A stretch of 64,000 nt of DNA from NCBI RefSeq assembly GCF_000194625.1, contig NC_015320.1, forward strand, positions 1,596,612 through 1,660,611, in the 5' to 3' direction. Below the pieces are notes generated by a model. That model worked only from the letters and a program-made list of their open reading frames with translations, was not told the DNA's origin and did not search any database. This DNA is from Archaeoglobus veneficus SNP6. GTDB lineage: Archaea > Halobacteriota > Archaeoglobi > Archaeoglobales > Archaeoglobaceae. A program made the position numbers and the translations under genes. Shown one piece after another: positions 44,066-52,732 of the stretch (the first letter of the stretch is position 1; each line of letters begins with the position of its first letter).

Positions 44066-44617
44066 TTAAGTTATGCTTAATATTATTAAAACAATAATGT
44101 AGATAATAATTAAAGCTAAAATGTAACAAATGTTATAGATTACATAATCTTGAGCTTTTTTAACATATTCAGCTTTCTCTTCGATAATCTTTTGATTGTG
44201 ATAACTATAATCGATTAATTTTTTGATGTAATGCTTTTGAAGCTCCTTAAATTCCATTTTTATGTGGAAGTCTTTTGGAATTTCATCATACTCACCTTTA
44301 ATTCCATACATATCTTTAATTATTTTTCCAGGATCGGGAATTAAGTATGCAAGAGTTCTTACTCTCAAAGCTAAAATCGAAAAGTATGCTCCTATTACCA
44401 ACAAAACAAAACTTACACTAATAAATACAAGAAAAATCAAGAAATATTCGTTAAAATATTTGAAAACTATTGATAAAATAGCAATATTTGCGGCTACCAT
44501 CAAGAGTATGGTTCGACATATGCCATCTGCTTTATCATCAAGAGTAATCTTTCGTTTCCAATTATGATCAAAAAACCATTTAGATAGGTCATAAATAAGG
44601 CTGTCAGGATCTTCCAT
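44066..44617 (-). CDS. Three-segment membrane protein, possibly a Pycsar/SLATT-like effector
   Basis: A 183-residue AT-rich gene. After a charged N-terminus the protein has KADGICRTILLMVAANIAILSIV and a second hydrophobic segment near 62-85, a cytoplasmic helical region of about 70 residues with many Lys/Glu (FKELQKHYIKKLIDYSYHNQ), and a C-terminal membrane segment. The D-x-KA start of the first segment and this topology resemble the transmembrane effectors of Pycsar/CBASS defence and SLATT proteins. No cyclase is next to it, so a defence role is only a suggestion. Confidence 0.6.
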   Translation of the reverse strand: MEDPDSLIYDLSKWFFDHNWKRKITLDDKADGICRTILLMVAANIAILSIVFKYFNEYFLIFLVFISVSFVLLVIGAYFSILALRVRTLAYLIPDPGKIIKDMYGIKGEYDEIPKDFHIKMEFKELQKHYIKKLIDYSYHNQKIIEEKAEYVKKAQDYVIYNICYILALIIIYIIVLIILSIT

Positions 44618-44698
44618 AAAGAAACTTATTTTTCAACTACTTTAAGATTATGGTTTTGTTCCTGCCCAGATTCTTCTGATCTCTTTAAGTAAGACTTA

Positions 44699-44785
44699 TC
44701 AGAACAGCCAAGCAATCATGATGTTTCTAATTATTTCTGAGTCTTTATCACCCATGACTCCTTCTAAGTTGTCTTCGATGATTTT
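44699..44785 (-). pseudogene. Decayed small gene fragment (ribbon-helix-helix-like tail)
   Basis: The reverse strand encodes KIIEDNLEGVMGDKDSEIIR NIMIAWLF then stop (28 codons), a pattern like the C-terminal part of small archaeal DNA-binding proteins. Immediately upstream the matching continuation KESEK is in another frame; one missing A in the run at 44781-44786 would join them. No start codon is visible. It probably is a remnant. Confidence 0.3.
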
Positions 44786-44815
44786 TCAGATTCCTTCAGA
44801 AGAATTGAAGTGAAT

Positions 44816-45523
44816 TTATTTTGATTTCTTGAAGTTTTTAATCATCTCTTCGATCTCTTTTACTTTATTCTCGAAGATTCCGTCCACTTCTTTAGCTATT
44901 TTGTCTGTGGGTATTTGAGAAAGCCAACTATCAATGACATCAGATCTTTTTTGAAAATACCTGTCTATTGGGTTTAGTAAACCCCTTCCCAACTTGGTTT
45001 GGAAAAGGTTGTTTACTGAGTTGGGATCAGTAGGATAGGCAAACACAATATTTCCTATAACAGGCTTCAATATTATCCTTCCCTTTAGTGGGTCTATGAT
45101 TTGGTACGTTTCTGTGCGGGATTGTCTTCGCGACAACTTCTCCAATGCAGTAGAGATCTCACAAACTTGAATATCTGAAAGATGGGTGTAGTCAAACAAT
45201 TTTAGGAGATCTATCTTCTTTCCACTAATTACACCAGTGCTCATCTTATATCGAACACAAATGACTTCTTTTGCTTTAGGAGTGTAAAGGAAGTTGCTAA
45301 AATCAGAGAGAAGTTCGCCTACTGATTCATACCGAGGCTCCGTTATATCTTCTTTTAGACCATATTTGTCCTTGATATGCATTTTCCCGGATTGATGTAG
45401 AGAAATGTGTGTTCCAAGATCAGGTATAGGAAAAATTATGTAAGCTTCTTTACCTTTTTTAGTTTGCTTAATTTCGAATAATGTTAAATCACCTATTGTT
45501 ATTTCCAGTTTCTTTTTTACCAT
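44816..45523 (-). CDS. Uncharacterised soluble protein
   Basis: A 235-residue protein of unknown family, with beta-rich N-terminal half (LEITIGDLTLFEIKQ, IIFPIPDLGTHISLHQSGKMH) and a lysine-rich helical C-terminus. No membrane segments or catalytic motif were recognised. The start ATG lies inside the end of the AbrB-like frame, 35 bases before that frame stops, so the two were probably an operon. It is AT-rich like the rest of the patch. Confidence 0.6.
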   Translation of the reverse strand: MVKKKLEITIGDLTLFEIKQTKKGKEAYIIFPIPDLGTHISLHQSGKMHIKDKYGLKEDITEPRYESVGELLSDFSNFLYTPKAKEVICVRYKMSTGVISGKKIDLLKLFDYTHLSDIQVCEISTALEKLSRRQSRTETYQIIDPLKGRIILKPVIGNIVFAYPTDPNSVNNLFQTKLGRGLLNPIDRYFQKRSDVIDSWLSQIPTDKIAKEVDGIFENKVKEIEEMIKNFKKSK

Positions 45524-45674
45524 ATTTACAATTCAGCTTTCTTGATATAAATTCTGCGTCTTCCTCGATAAAGATGATTAGATCGCCTTCTTTGACGCCT
45601 AATCGGCTAACTACTTCCTTAATCAGCGTTATTTTGTTGTACGTTGATACTTTCGAAGTTCCTATTATCTTCAG
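45489..45674 (-). CDS. AbrB/MazE-like DNA-binding protein without a standard start codon
   Basis: The reverse strand encodes a 61-residue AbrB-type protein, KIIGTSKVSTYNKITLIKE then VVSRLGVKEGDLIIFIEEDAEFISRK, the typical swapped-hairpin DNA-binding fold seen in antitoxins and regulators. The codon in the expected start position is CTG (45674-45672); no ATG, GTG or TTG occurs in frame between it and an upstream stop. Either CTG is used or the gene is newly dead. Its tail overlaps the start of the next gene by 35 bases. It lies 78 bases after tRNA-Thr. Confidence 0.5.
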   Translation of the reverse strand: MKIIGTSKVSTYNKITLIKEVVSRLGVKEGDLIIFIEEDAEFISRKLNCKYGKKETGNNNR

Positions 45675-45752
45675 TAAATTCCTTGAAACGCTTGCAAGAA
45701 ACGCTTTAGACCAACTTCAGCCCACTTACACTGTTATATCAAAAATAAAAGA

Positions 45753-45824
45753 GCCACGGGCGGGATTTGAACCCGCGACCTCGTGCTTACCAAGCACGCG
45801 CTCTACCTGCTGAGCTACCGTGGC
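45753..45824 (-). tRNA. tRNA-Thr (anticodon GGT)
   Basis: A complete 72-base cloverleaf on the reverse strand. Acceptor arms GCCACGG and CCGTGGC pair fully; D arm GCTC/GAGC; anticodon arm CGTGC-TTGGTAA-GCACG gives anticodon GGT at positions 34-36; T arm GCGGG-TTCAAAT-CCCGC. CCA is not encoded. A TATA-like TTTTTAA near 45857-45863 lies about 36 bases upstream. Its 3' end faces the AT-rich patch, the usual side for integration of mobile elements, but I found no repeated copy of the tRNA end. Confidence 0.97.
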
Positions 45825-45985
45825 ACTGCTCTTTCTCAGGTTTGGGGGCTGGTTAAAAACTTTTTCGCATGGATCCTGCTATGGGTTCCGAATGGCTATT
45901 TTAAAAATTTCGAAGAATGGTGGGTAGGAACTGTTAGACTTATCCTTAGAGAAGACTTTTAACCCAACTCTCCTAACTTCCCTTG

Positions 45986-48085
45986 ATGGACATTGAAGAG
46001 CTGAAGGATCACATTTCAACTTATGCGGTCAGGATAATCGAGGAGAGGGGAATCAAGACACTCTTCCCACCTCAGGTTGAAGCTGTAAAGGCTGGGCTTT
46101 TCACGAGGAAGAACATGGTAATTGCGATACCTACTGCGAGTGGCAAAACCCTGCTTGCCGAACTTGCAATGGTTAGAGAGATCATCGAGGGTGGAAAGTG
46201 TCTGTACGTTGTCCCTCTGAGAGCACTTGCTATGGAGAAGTACGAGGAGTTCAGGAAGTGGGAGAAGATCGGGGCAAAGGTGGGCATGTCCATAGGAGAC
46301 TACGAGTCGAGAGACGAGTGGCTGAGCGAGAATGATATCGTTGTCACCACGAGCGAGAAGGCTGACTCGCTCATGCGAAACAGGGCTGGATGGCTGAAGG
46401 ACGTTACGTGCCTCGTCGTCGATGAGGTACACCTCCTCGACTCAGCGAAAAGGGGAGCGACGCTCGAGATACTCATGGCAAAGATGAGAAAGGTTTGCAA
46501 CCCAAGAATAATTGCCCTGTCGGCGACGATACCCAACGCCGACGAGATTGCTGCATGGCTCGATGCGGTTTGCGTTAAAAGCGACTGGAGGCCGGTGCCG
46601 CTCTTCGAGGGCATCTTTTTCAACGGCAGGCTTGAGTTCTACGCCGATGGCGTGCTCACAGAGCAGAGGAAGATAGGGAAGGATATAATGGCTCTCGTCC
46701 TCGACTGTCTCGAGCAGGGGGGCCAGGTCCTCGTTTTCGACTCCACGAGGAGAAACGCAGAATCGACGGCCTTGAAACTTGCGCAGAGAGTGTTCAGATA
46801 CATCGACTCCAACGAGGACATAGCAAAGGCGGTTCTGGAAGAGAACGAAGGGGAGATGAGCCAGAGACTTGCAGACTGCATAAGAATGGGCACAGCATTC
46901 CACCACGCAGGATTGCTCAACTCTCAGCGAACAGCAGTCGAGAAGGCATTCAGAGAGGGCCGAGTAAAGGTCGTGGTTGCAACGCCAACACTCGCTGCCG
47001 GCGTTAATCTTCCTGCAAGGAGGGTTATTATCAAGAGCTACCACCGCTTTGGAGGATACGCAAGCGAGCCGATAAAGACCATAGAATACAAGCAGATGGT
47101 TGGCAGAGCGGGAAGACCAGGACTCGACGAGAGAGGAGAGGCTGTCGTCATAGTCAGGAGCAACAGATCGAGGGAGGAGGTTCTCAACAGGTACATCTTT
47201 GGGGAAGTGGAGAGGATAACGTCGAAGCTTGGGGCTGAGAATCATCTTCGATTCCACACTCTCGCCCTGTCTTCTGACTTCAGGAGTATCGATGCGCTTG
47301 AAAACTTCTTCGAGTCCACGTTTTTCTTCCACCAGAACGAGATTTCCGCGCGCTACGAGCTTGAACGAATACTCCTGCAGCTCGAGAGGTGGGAAATGCT
47401 CGAGTTCGGAGAGAACAGCATTTCCGTTACAGAACTCGGCGATATGGTTTCCCGCCTTTACATCGACCCGCTGACGGGCTTCATGTTTTATTCAGAGCTG
47501 TCGAAGAGAGATGAATTCACCGAAATCGCAGCGCTGCACCTCATATGCAGAACTCCGGATATGGAGAACCTGTACATCAAAAAGAGCGACGACTGGGTGG
47601 AGGAAGAGGCTATAGCGTTCATGGACGAGCTTACTTACGCTCCATCACCCTATTCGGCAGATTATGACTGGTTCCTCGCGGAGGTCAAGACGGCCATGTG
47701 CCTCCACGAGTGGATAAACGAGAGCGACGAGGACGAGATATGTGAAAAGTACGGGATTGCTCCCGGAGATCTGATGAGGGTCGTTGAAACAGCAGAATGG
47801 CTTGCCTACGCCCTTTCAAAGATTGCAGCCTTCATCAACCATGCACAGAAGTCGTTTTTCTCCGGACTCGTAAAGAGGATAAAGTACGGTGTGAAGGAGG
47901 AACTTCTCGACCTCGTGGAGATAAAGGGGATTGGAAGGGCAAGAGCGAGGAAACTATACACCGCAGGAATAAGGAACCGGAGGGAGCTTGTTGAGAACAG
48001 ACAGAAGGCTGCGGTTGTTATAGGCAAGCGCGTGGCGGAGAAAGCCATCGCTCAAATTGAGAACGACCTGAAACGAGGTGGTTAG
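45986..48085 (+). CDS. hel308: Hel308 superfamily 2 DNA helicase
   Basis: Hel308 unwinds lagging strands at stalled forks and branched DNA. The 699-residue protein has the SF2 motifs [15 protein letters not shown] (Walker A, near residue 48), [11 protein letters not shown] (DEVH, near 146), [35 protein letters not shown] and [10 protein letters not shown] (motif VI), a winged helix, the helical ratchet domain and a C-terminal helix-hairpin-helix ([19 protein letters not shown]). The ATG at 45986 lies directly after a TTG in frame; a TATA-like CTTTTAACCC about 28 bases upstream suggests leaderless transcription. Confidence 0.95.
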   Translation: MDIEELKDHISTYAVRIIEERGIKTLFPPQVEAVKAGLFTRKNMVIAIPTASGKTLLAELAMVREIIEGGKCLYVVPLRALAMEKYEEFRKWEKIGAKVGMSIGDYESRDEWLSENDIVVTTSEKADSLMRNRAGWLKDVTCLVVDEVHLLDSAKRGATLEILMAKMRKVCNPRIIALSATIPNADEIAAWLDAVCVKSDWRPVPLFEGIFFNGRLEFYADGVLTEQRKIGKDIMALVLDCLEQGGQVLVFDSTRRNAESTALKLAQRVFRYIDSNEDIAKAVLEENEGEMSQRLADCIRMGTAFHHAGLLNSQRTAVEKAFREGRVKVVVATPTLAAGVNLPARRVIIKSYHRFGGYASEPIKTIEYKQMVGRAGRPGLDERGEAVVIVRSNRSREEVLNRYIFGEVERITSKLGAENHLRFHTLALSSDFRSIDALENFFESTFFFHQNEISARYELERILLQLERWEMLEFGENSISVTELGDMVSRLYIDPLTGFMFYSELSKRDEFTEIAALHLICRTPDMENLYIKKSDDWVEEEAIAFMDELTYAPSPYSADYDWFLAEVKTAMCLHEWINESDEDEICEKYGIAPGDLMRVVETAEWLAYALSKIAAFINHAQKSFFSGLVKRIKYGVKEELLDLVEIKGIGRARARKLYTAGIRNRRELVENRQKAAVVIGKRVAEKAIAQIENDLKRGG

Positions 48086-48086
48086 G

Positions 48087-48785
48087 ATGAACATCGTCGT
48101 GATAGGTCCGGCAGCAAGCGGTAAGAGCACATTCGTTGCAGCATTCCTTGAGTTCTTAAGGGACAAGGGCTACGATGCAAAGGCCGTAAACCTCGATCCT
48201 GCCTCAAACCCGTGCTATGAAGCAGCGGTGGATGTGAGAGACTATGTGAGAGTTGAGGACGTGATGAAAGAGTATCGCCTTGGAATAAACGGAGCTCTTC
48301 TGAAATCCATGGAACTCGCATCTGAACTCTCAGAGGAGTTCGTGGTTTCTGCAGACTTCGTGCTCTATGACACACCGGGCCAGATGGAGGTATTCCTTTA
48401 TTCGAATGCTGGACTTGAAATTCTGAACGCCCTGCCATCTTTTAAAGCGGGAGTATTCCTCGTCGCATCAGATGTTGCAGCAACACCGGAAAACTTCGTC
48501 TCTATTCTCGCACAGTGTGCGGTAGTGTCCCTTCGTACAGCCCTCCCAACGCTGACAGTTTTCAATAAATGCGACATAGTAAAACCGCCAAGGATCGAGG
48601 AAGTGAAGAAAGGTCTCGCAGAAGGTGGAATGCTTGCAGAACTCTTGGAGGGGCTACTCACGTTTCTTGAATGCACAACGCTGCCATATAGGACGATAGA
48701 AGTCTCTTCAACCAGCAAGACAGGCTTTGACGATGTCTTTTCCTCTCTGAACGAACTCTTTTGCAGCTGCGGTGACCTGAGCTAA
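48087..48785 (+). CDS. GPN-loop GTPase family protein
   Basis: A 232-residue P-loop protein of the archaeal GPN family, related to the eukaryotic factors for RNA polymerase assembly. Walker A GPAASGKST at residue 8, VNLDPASNPCYEAAVDVRDYVRVEDVM near 34-60, switch II YDTPGQMEVF near 93 and the guanine motif NKCD near 152. The name-giving Gly-Pro-Asn is here Gly-Ile-Asn (LGINGAL near residue 71). GGTGG before the ATG at 48087 favours this start. The stop of hel308 lies one base before it, so they are one operon. Confidence 0.88.
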   Translation: MNIVVIGPAASGKSTFVAAFLEFLRDKGYDAKAVNLDPASNPCYEAAVDVRDYVRVEDVMKEYRLGINGALLKSMELASELSEEFVVSADFVLYDTPGQMEVFLYSNAGLEILNALPSFKAGVFLVASDVAATPENFVSILAQCAVVSLRTALPTLTVFNKCDIVKPPRIEEVKKGLAEGGMLAELLEGLLTFLECTTLPYRTIEVSSTSKTGFDDVFSSLNELFCSCGDLS

Positions 48786-48801
48786 CGGCAGATGCTGGCA
48801 A

Positions 48802-48821
48802 TGCCTACCTCCAAGTAGGCA
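48802..48821 (+). other. Stable hairpin before a leaderless gene
   Basis: TGCCTAC-CTCCAA-GTAGGCA is a perfect 7-base-pair hairpin followed by a run of A. It lies after the GPN gene and 20 bases before a TATA box. It may end transcription of the opposite strand or protect the GPN mRNA end. Confidence 0.35.
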
Positions 48822-48873
48822 AAAAAGGAAAATAAAGCAATGCTTATAAGTAATGACCTGCCCCAATTCTGTA

Positions 48874-49713
48874 ATGAAGTACGCGGCCGAGAAGGCAGTG
48901 ATTGCCATTGCTGCTATTATGGGTTTTGGTATCATCGGTATCTCGCTCATTTCCATGTACAACGACTTTGTTAACGGTAAAGACCTACCGTACCTCCTTA
49001 TTGACTTCCTGTTCTTCTCATTCGGTACTGTTCTCGCGGGAGGGAGTCTGAGACTCTACAAGAGGCTGGTTATGCTGTCTGTTGTAACGGAGAGCGCCTT
49101 CGAGGATGTAATCTATGCAAGGCTGAGACCTGTTCTCGAGGAGATTGCATACGGAACTGCAGAGGTTAACGAGGTAAAGACAAGGATAGTCAACCTCGAA
49201 AAGAAGCTCGAGAAAATGGAAGAAGAGCTCGTAAGGCCAGTAGAAATAAGTGTTCCCAGTCCTGAGTCTATAGTGCTGAGAAAAACGGCATTCTACATGC
49301 GCACAGTCGTGGTGGCAATGTTCTTCTTCGGAGCATACCTCTTTCTCCTGAACTACAACCTTCCCTATGAACCGTACCTCTACACGCTTCTTTACATTCT
49401 CTGGTGGTTTTTTGTTACCAAGGAGTTCAACCTCTTCCACAGAATTGAGGCATGGGTCGTCCTTGGCATCCCGGTTCTGCTCGTCCCCGCCGGCACCATA
49501 ATACTCCGCGCTACAATCGGCCTCGTGCCCCTCATGGGTCTGATTTTCCTGACAGTCGTGCTCTACGCGTACCTGTACTATCTCTACGCAAAAACGCTGA
49601 GTGTTGAGGAGGTCGAGAAGGTTTCAACCAACGGATACAGAAGGGAGAACTTCCTGTACGCAAAAACCAAGGAAACCTGCAGAAAACTCGTAGAGTGGTT
49701 CAGAGGATTGTAG
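48874..49713 (+). CDS. Uncharacterised membrane protein
   Basis: A 279-residue protein with two N-terminal transmembrane segments (about 7-27 and 40-60), a central coiled coil (VNEVKTRIVNLEKKLEKMEEEL near residues 95-117) and five further membrane segments from about residue 140. The ATG at 48874 lies about 28 bases after GCTTATAAG, so the message is probably leaderless. No family was recognised. It is convergent with the signal peptidase gene. Confidence 0.7.
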   Translation: MKYAAEKAVIAIAAIMGFGIIGISLISMYNDFVNGKDLPYLLIDFLFFSFGTVLAGGSLRLYKRLVMLSVVTESAFEDVIYARLRPVLEEIAYGTAEVNEVKTRIVNLEKKLEKMEEELVRPVEISVPSPESIVLRKTAFYMRTVVVAMFFFGAYLFLLNYNLPYEPYLYTLLYILWWFFVTKEFNLFHRIEAWVVLGIPVLLVPAGTIILRATIGLVPLMGLIFLTVVLYAYLYYLYAKTLSVEEVEKVSTNGYRRENFLYAKTKETCRKLVEWFRGL

Positions 49714-49728
49714 CGAATAATATTATAG

Positions 49729-50436
49729 TTAGTAGCGCCTGCCGCCTCCAATCTCGAGGTAAACATACAGACTTATTGATATGATAACTATCGCCATTGC
49801 GTAGCTCTTAAACGCGTTTACCAGATTCTTGTAAAATAGATACTCCTGACCGTAGGGTCCGATGGAACGCAACTCTCTCGCATCCAGAATGAAGTACTTA
49901 CCGAAGTCTTTTATAACGACAGGCTTACCTCCAATGAGTACAGCTTCCGCTATTATGTCCTTTTTAGTTATATACCATGGATCCGGGCCGGATGCGTCTC
50001 CTCCCGTGTAGATCCTGCCGTTTTCAACTTTGAGGACTCTGTGAGTGATTGGGAGATAAACGTCGGGTCTCTTAAACATGACAATGTCTCCAGGCTGAGG
50101 GTCAATGTACAGTGCCTGAGCAAGAAACATGTCTCCTCTTTTAAAGGTGGGAACCATGCTGTCAGACGTTACGACAGCAAAGAAGAGCTTGTGTGTGAGA
50201 GTCAGCACCATGAGTAAAGCAAAAATCGAAAGTACGAGCGCTATCCTGCCGTACGGAGGTTCGCTTATTTTAGCTCTTTCAACTATCGTTTCGACTCTCT
50301 TTTTTCTTTCTCCCTTCCCCATTGCAATTCTGAAGCGCTCTATAACTGGGATTGTATATCCTTTAACAAGAAAGTACACTAAAATGATCAGGAGAAACAT
50401 CAGAACTGCAATGAGTTCGAGTACAGCAATCTGCAT
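49729..50436 (-). CDS. Archaeal type I signal peptidase (S26B)
   Basis: A 235-residue signal peptidase I of the archaeal/ER type. Two membrane segments precede the catalytic domain. The nucleophile Ser is in TSDSMVPTFKRGDMFL near residue 90, the His base in PITHRVLKVENG near 131 (His in place of bacterial Lys) and the Asp in YTGGDASGPDPWYI near 145. A last membrane segment follows near residue 212. The ATG at 50436 has AGGTGA in front of it. It overlaps its neighbour's region as the last gene of a unit that starts with the secreted protein at 52660. Confidence 0.9.
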   Translation of the reverse strand: MQIAVLELIAVLMFLLIILVYFLVKGYTIPVIERFRIAMGKGERKKRVETIVERAKISEPPYGRIALVLSIFALLMVLTLTHKLFFAVVTSDSMVPTFKRGDMFLAQALYIDPQPGDIVMFKRPDVYLPITHRVLKVENGRIYTGGDASGPDPWYITKKDIIAEAVLIGGKPVVIKDFGKYFILDARELRSIGPYGQEYLFYKNLVNAFKSYAMAIVIISISLYVYLEIGGGRRY

Positions 50437-50441
50437 GTTTT

Positions 50442-50768
50442 TCACCTGATGATGCCGAAAAAGTGCATTAACGTGCTTATGAAGATTATAGCTGCTATTA
50501 CCACCGCGAGATCTGCAATGAACCTAACGAGCTTTTTCGTGTCTTCACCGTAGTACGAAAATCCATGCTTCCAATCGACCCACTTGAGCTCCCTGTATGC
50601 TTTTTCCAGAGGGTTTAGCTCGTAATCGATGTAACCCTTCTCAATAAGCCTTTCAATAATTTTCTCGGCCAGTATAGTAGATATTCCACACTTTTTCGCA
50701 ATTTTGTCCACTCTCTTTTCGCCGAGCATAACGACTTTAAGGACGAGTTCCTCCATCTCGGAGAGCAT
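50442..50768 (-). CDS. Winged-helix/transmembrane protein, paralogue of 53516-54079
   Basis: A 108-residue protein: an N-terminal winged helix (LVLKVVMLGEKRVDKIAKKCGISTILAEKIIERLIEKGY would be its core), a short linker and a C-terminal transmembrane segment (LAVVIAAIIFISTLMHFFGII). The same order and matching residues (LERLIEKGYL, then VAMDVAIVVAALIFLLSLLYYLGII) occur in the gene at 53516. The ATG at 50768 follows GTGAGTGAG. It lies between the secreted protein and the signal peptidase. Function unknown; membrane-anchored regulator is one option. Confidence 0.7.
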   Translation of the reverse strand: MLSEMEELVLKVVMLGEKRVDKIAKKCGISTILAEKIIERLIEKGYIDYELNPLEKAYRELKWVDWKHGFSYYGEDTKKLVRFIADLAVVIAAIIFISTLMHFFGIIR

Positions 50769-50770
50769 GC

Positions 50771-52660
50771 TCACTCACGCAGGAGCATTCTTGCTATGAC
50801 CAGCGCTGCAAGCAGTGCTGCTGAACCAACCACCAGCGCTCCACCCTCTCTCGTGCTCCGCTTCTCCTGTGGAGTGGGCGTTGGCTTTGGGGCGAGCTGA
50901 CCAGTTGTTTTTGCTTTTACAAAGAACACCTTTACAAGGTTAGTTCCCGGAATTTCAACCTTGTAACTGCCCTCCTCCTCTGGCACATACTCGAAGCTAA
51001 TGCTTTTCTCTTCTCCAGTCTTAAGCATTACCTCCTCTTCGTACGCCGGTTCACCATTTACAAGGACTTTAACGACTTCCTTACCTGATTTACCCACATT
51101 CTTGACCTTGAACGAAATCATGATGGGTTCACCAGCAGTTGAAATAAACTTGTCCACGCTCAGCTCGGAGTACTGCAGTTTTGGAGGCAGAGTTATCTCA
51201 GTCGAGATCGTCACCTCAATGCCCCTGTCTATTCTGAGGTCATAGTAAGAGAAGTACAGCTCTTCAGGAGTTTTGACTTTCTTCCATCCACCTATATATA
51301 GTAGCTCTCTTTCGAGTTCCTCTCTGTAATCCTTCCAGTAAAGCGGATTGTCAACTATCAGGAATCCACCAGCATCGAAGAAGTAGCCAAGCTGCCCGAC
51401 TTTCGGCACGCTACCTCCTACGTAAATCGCAATATCGACATCCTTCAGCTCGCTGTATCCTCTGACACCCACATACTCAATGGGTGCTCCGCTATCCTTT
51501 TTAACTATCTCAAGCAACTCGGGAAGTACCTTCTCCGCTCTGCTATCGCTCCCCTCCAGCAGGGCCACTTTCGCCACTCCTGACTTGCCGTAGTGCTTGT
51601 AAAGATATGCAAGGATATTCGTGAGCATCTTCTTTGCATCTTCTCTGTTTACGTCGTATCCAGATGTCTTGAGCTTGGATATAGCACTATCAACATCAAC
51701 ATCGCTTATTTCAGATATACCCACACTCCCGAGGATGTAGTTGTTTGGAGAATACACCACAGAGCCATCTTTCACATCACCAATAAGGATTGGCCTGTCA
51801 TATAGAAGAGGTCTTACGAATACAGGCAGAGTTCTGGAAAGGACACCATTATCGGTTTTAACCTGAATCAGGTGAGTTCCGAGGGGCAAGGGAGGTATTT
51901 CGAGACTTACTACTTTCACCTCATAGCCTGAAAGCTCGACGGTTTTGGAATCAACAACCCTACCATCAACAAGAGCTTTTAGAGTTATTGTGCCCTCTTC
52001 ATCTATTTTGTTTATCACGGTAACTTTAAGGGTGTTCGATGCGCCTTCAGGAAGTGCACTCGCTTCAAGCCTCGCATCGAAGACCACGAACTGATTCGGG
52101 ATTGTGTAGGGCTTGACGTAGAAAGTAAGCCGCTTCTTGACGTAGGGAGCTTCATCCCTCGATATCGTGCCGATACTCAAATCGTACTGGCCAGAGTAGA
52201 GGATTTTATCGTACAGCTCGTTGTAGCTCTTGTACGTCGCACTGAGGTTGAGCACATCAAAAACGTAAGCATCAATTTGATACTTCCCGTTTATCCAGTC
52301 GTCTTTAACCCCTATTTCGATAACATCGTATATTTCGTCCTGATAACCGGTAACTCTCTTCTGAACGACCTTTCCATCCACGACGTAGCCTTCAGGGTCT
52401 TTTACAACAACAACAAAGTCCACAGCAGCAGCTCTGCCCCTGTTAACGTTCTCCACGCCAACGTAGAGTTTTATTGTGTCCCCCTGTTTGTAAACATTGT
52501 CCCATCTCGGAATATATTTGTCATAATCGTAAACGTATGTAACAAAGGCGACCTTAAAATCTGATTGTGAAAGGGCAAGTGACGGAGAAGAGCAAAGTAT
52601 TAGGATTATCGCGAGAATTATCAGCCTTACAGGTACTTTGAGGCGTAACCGCGGCGCCAT
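50771..52660 (-). CDS. Large secreted, C-terminally anchored protein
   Basis: A 629-residue exported protein: signal peptide LIILAIILILCSSPSLALS, beta-rich Ig/CARDB-like domains (about residues 30-300), an alpha/beta middle part (VAKVALLEGSDSRAEKVLPELLEI, then VDIAIYVGGSVPKVGQLGYFF and GGFLIVDNPLYW) resembling a Rossmann or glutamine-amidotransferase-like fold, a second CARDB-type domain (SFKVKNVGKSGKEVVKVLVNG near 500-530), a Pro/Thr linker and a C-terminal transmembrane segment (ALVVGSAALLAALVIARM). The start at 52660 lies about 27 bases after AGTATATATC, so it is leaderless and the frame further upstream is not used. Function unknown; surface protein likely. Confidence 0.75.
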   Translation of the reverse strand: MAPRLRLKVPVRLIILAIILILCSSPSLALSQSDFKVAFVTYVYDYDKYIPRWDNVYKQGDTIKLYVGVENVNRGRAAAVDFVVVVKDPEGYVVDGKVVQKRVTGYQDEIYDVIEIGVKDDWINGKYQIDAYVFDVLNLSATYKSYNELYDKILYSGQYDLSIGTISRDEAPYVKKRLTFYVKPYTIPNQFVVFDARLEASALPEGASNTLKVTVINKIDEEGTITLKALVDGRVVDSKTVELSGYEVKVVSLEIPPLPLGTHLIQVKTDNGVLSRTLPVFVRPLLYDRPILIGDVKDGSVVYSPNNYILGSVGISEISDVDVDSAISKLKTSGYDVNREDAKKMLTNILAYLYKHYGKSGVAKVALLEGSDSRAEKVLPELLEIVKKDSGAPIEYVGVRGYSELKDVDIAIYVGGSVPKVGQLGYFFDAGGFLIVDNPLYWKDYREELERELLYIGGWKKVKTPEELYFSYYDLRIDRGIEVTISTEITLPPKLQYSELSVDKFISTAGEPIMISFKVKNVGKSGKEVVKVLVNGEPAYEEEVMLKTGEEKSISFEYVPEEEGSYKVEIPGTNLVKVFFVKAKTTGQLAPKPTPTPQEKRSTREGGALVVGSAALLAALVIARMLLRE

Positions 52661-52732
52661 GTTAGCATTAACTATGGAAAGAGATATATACTTTATCATT
52701 TAAAACCACCAGCAGGTTTTTTGGTGTGATGT

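Noticed and set aside
45481-45813. Plus-strand frame ending in a tRNA-derived peptide
   Set aside because: It reads through the reverse complement of tRNA-Thr, a classic false protein.
46442-47332. 296-codon reverse frame over hel308
   Set aside because: Antisense; hel308 motifs are intact on the plus strand.
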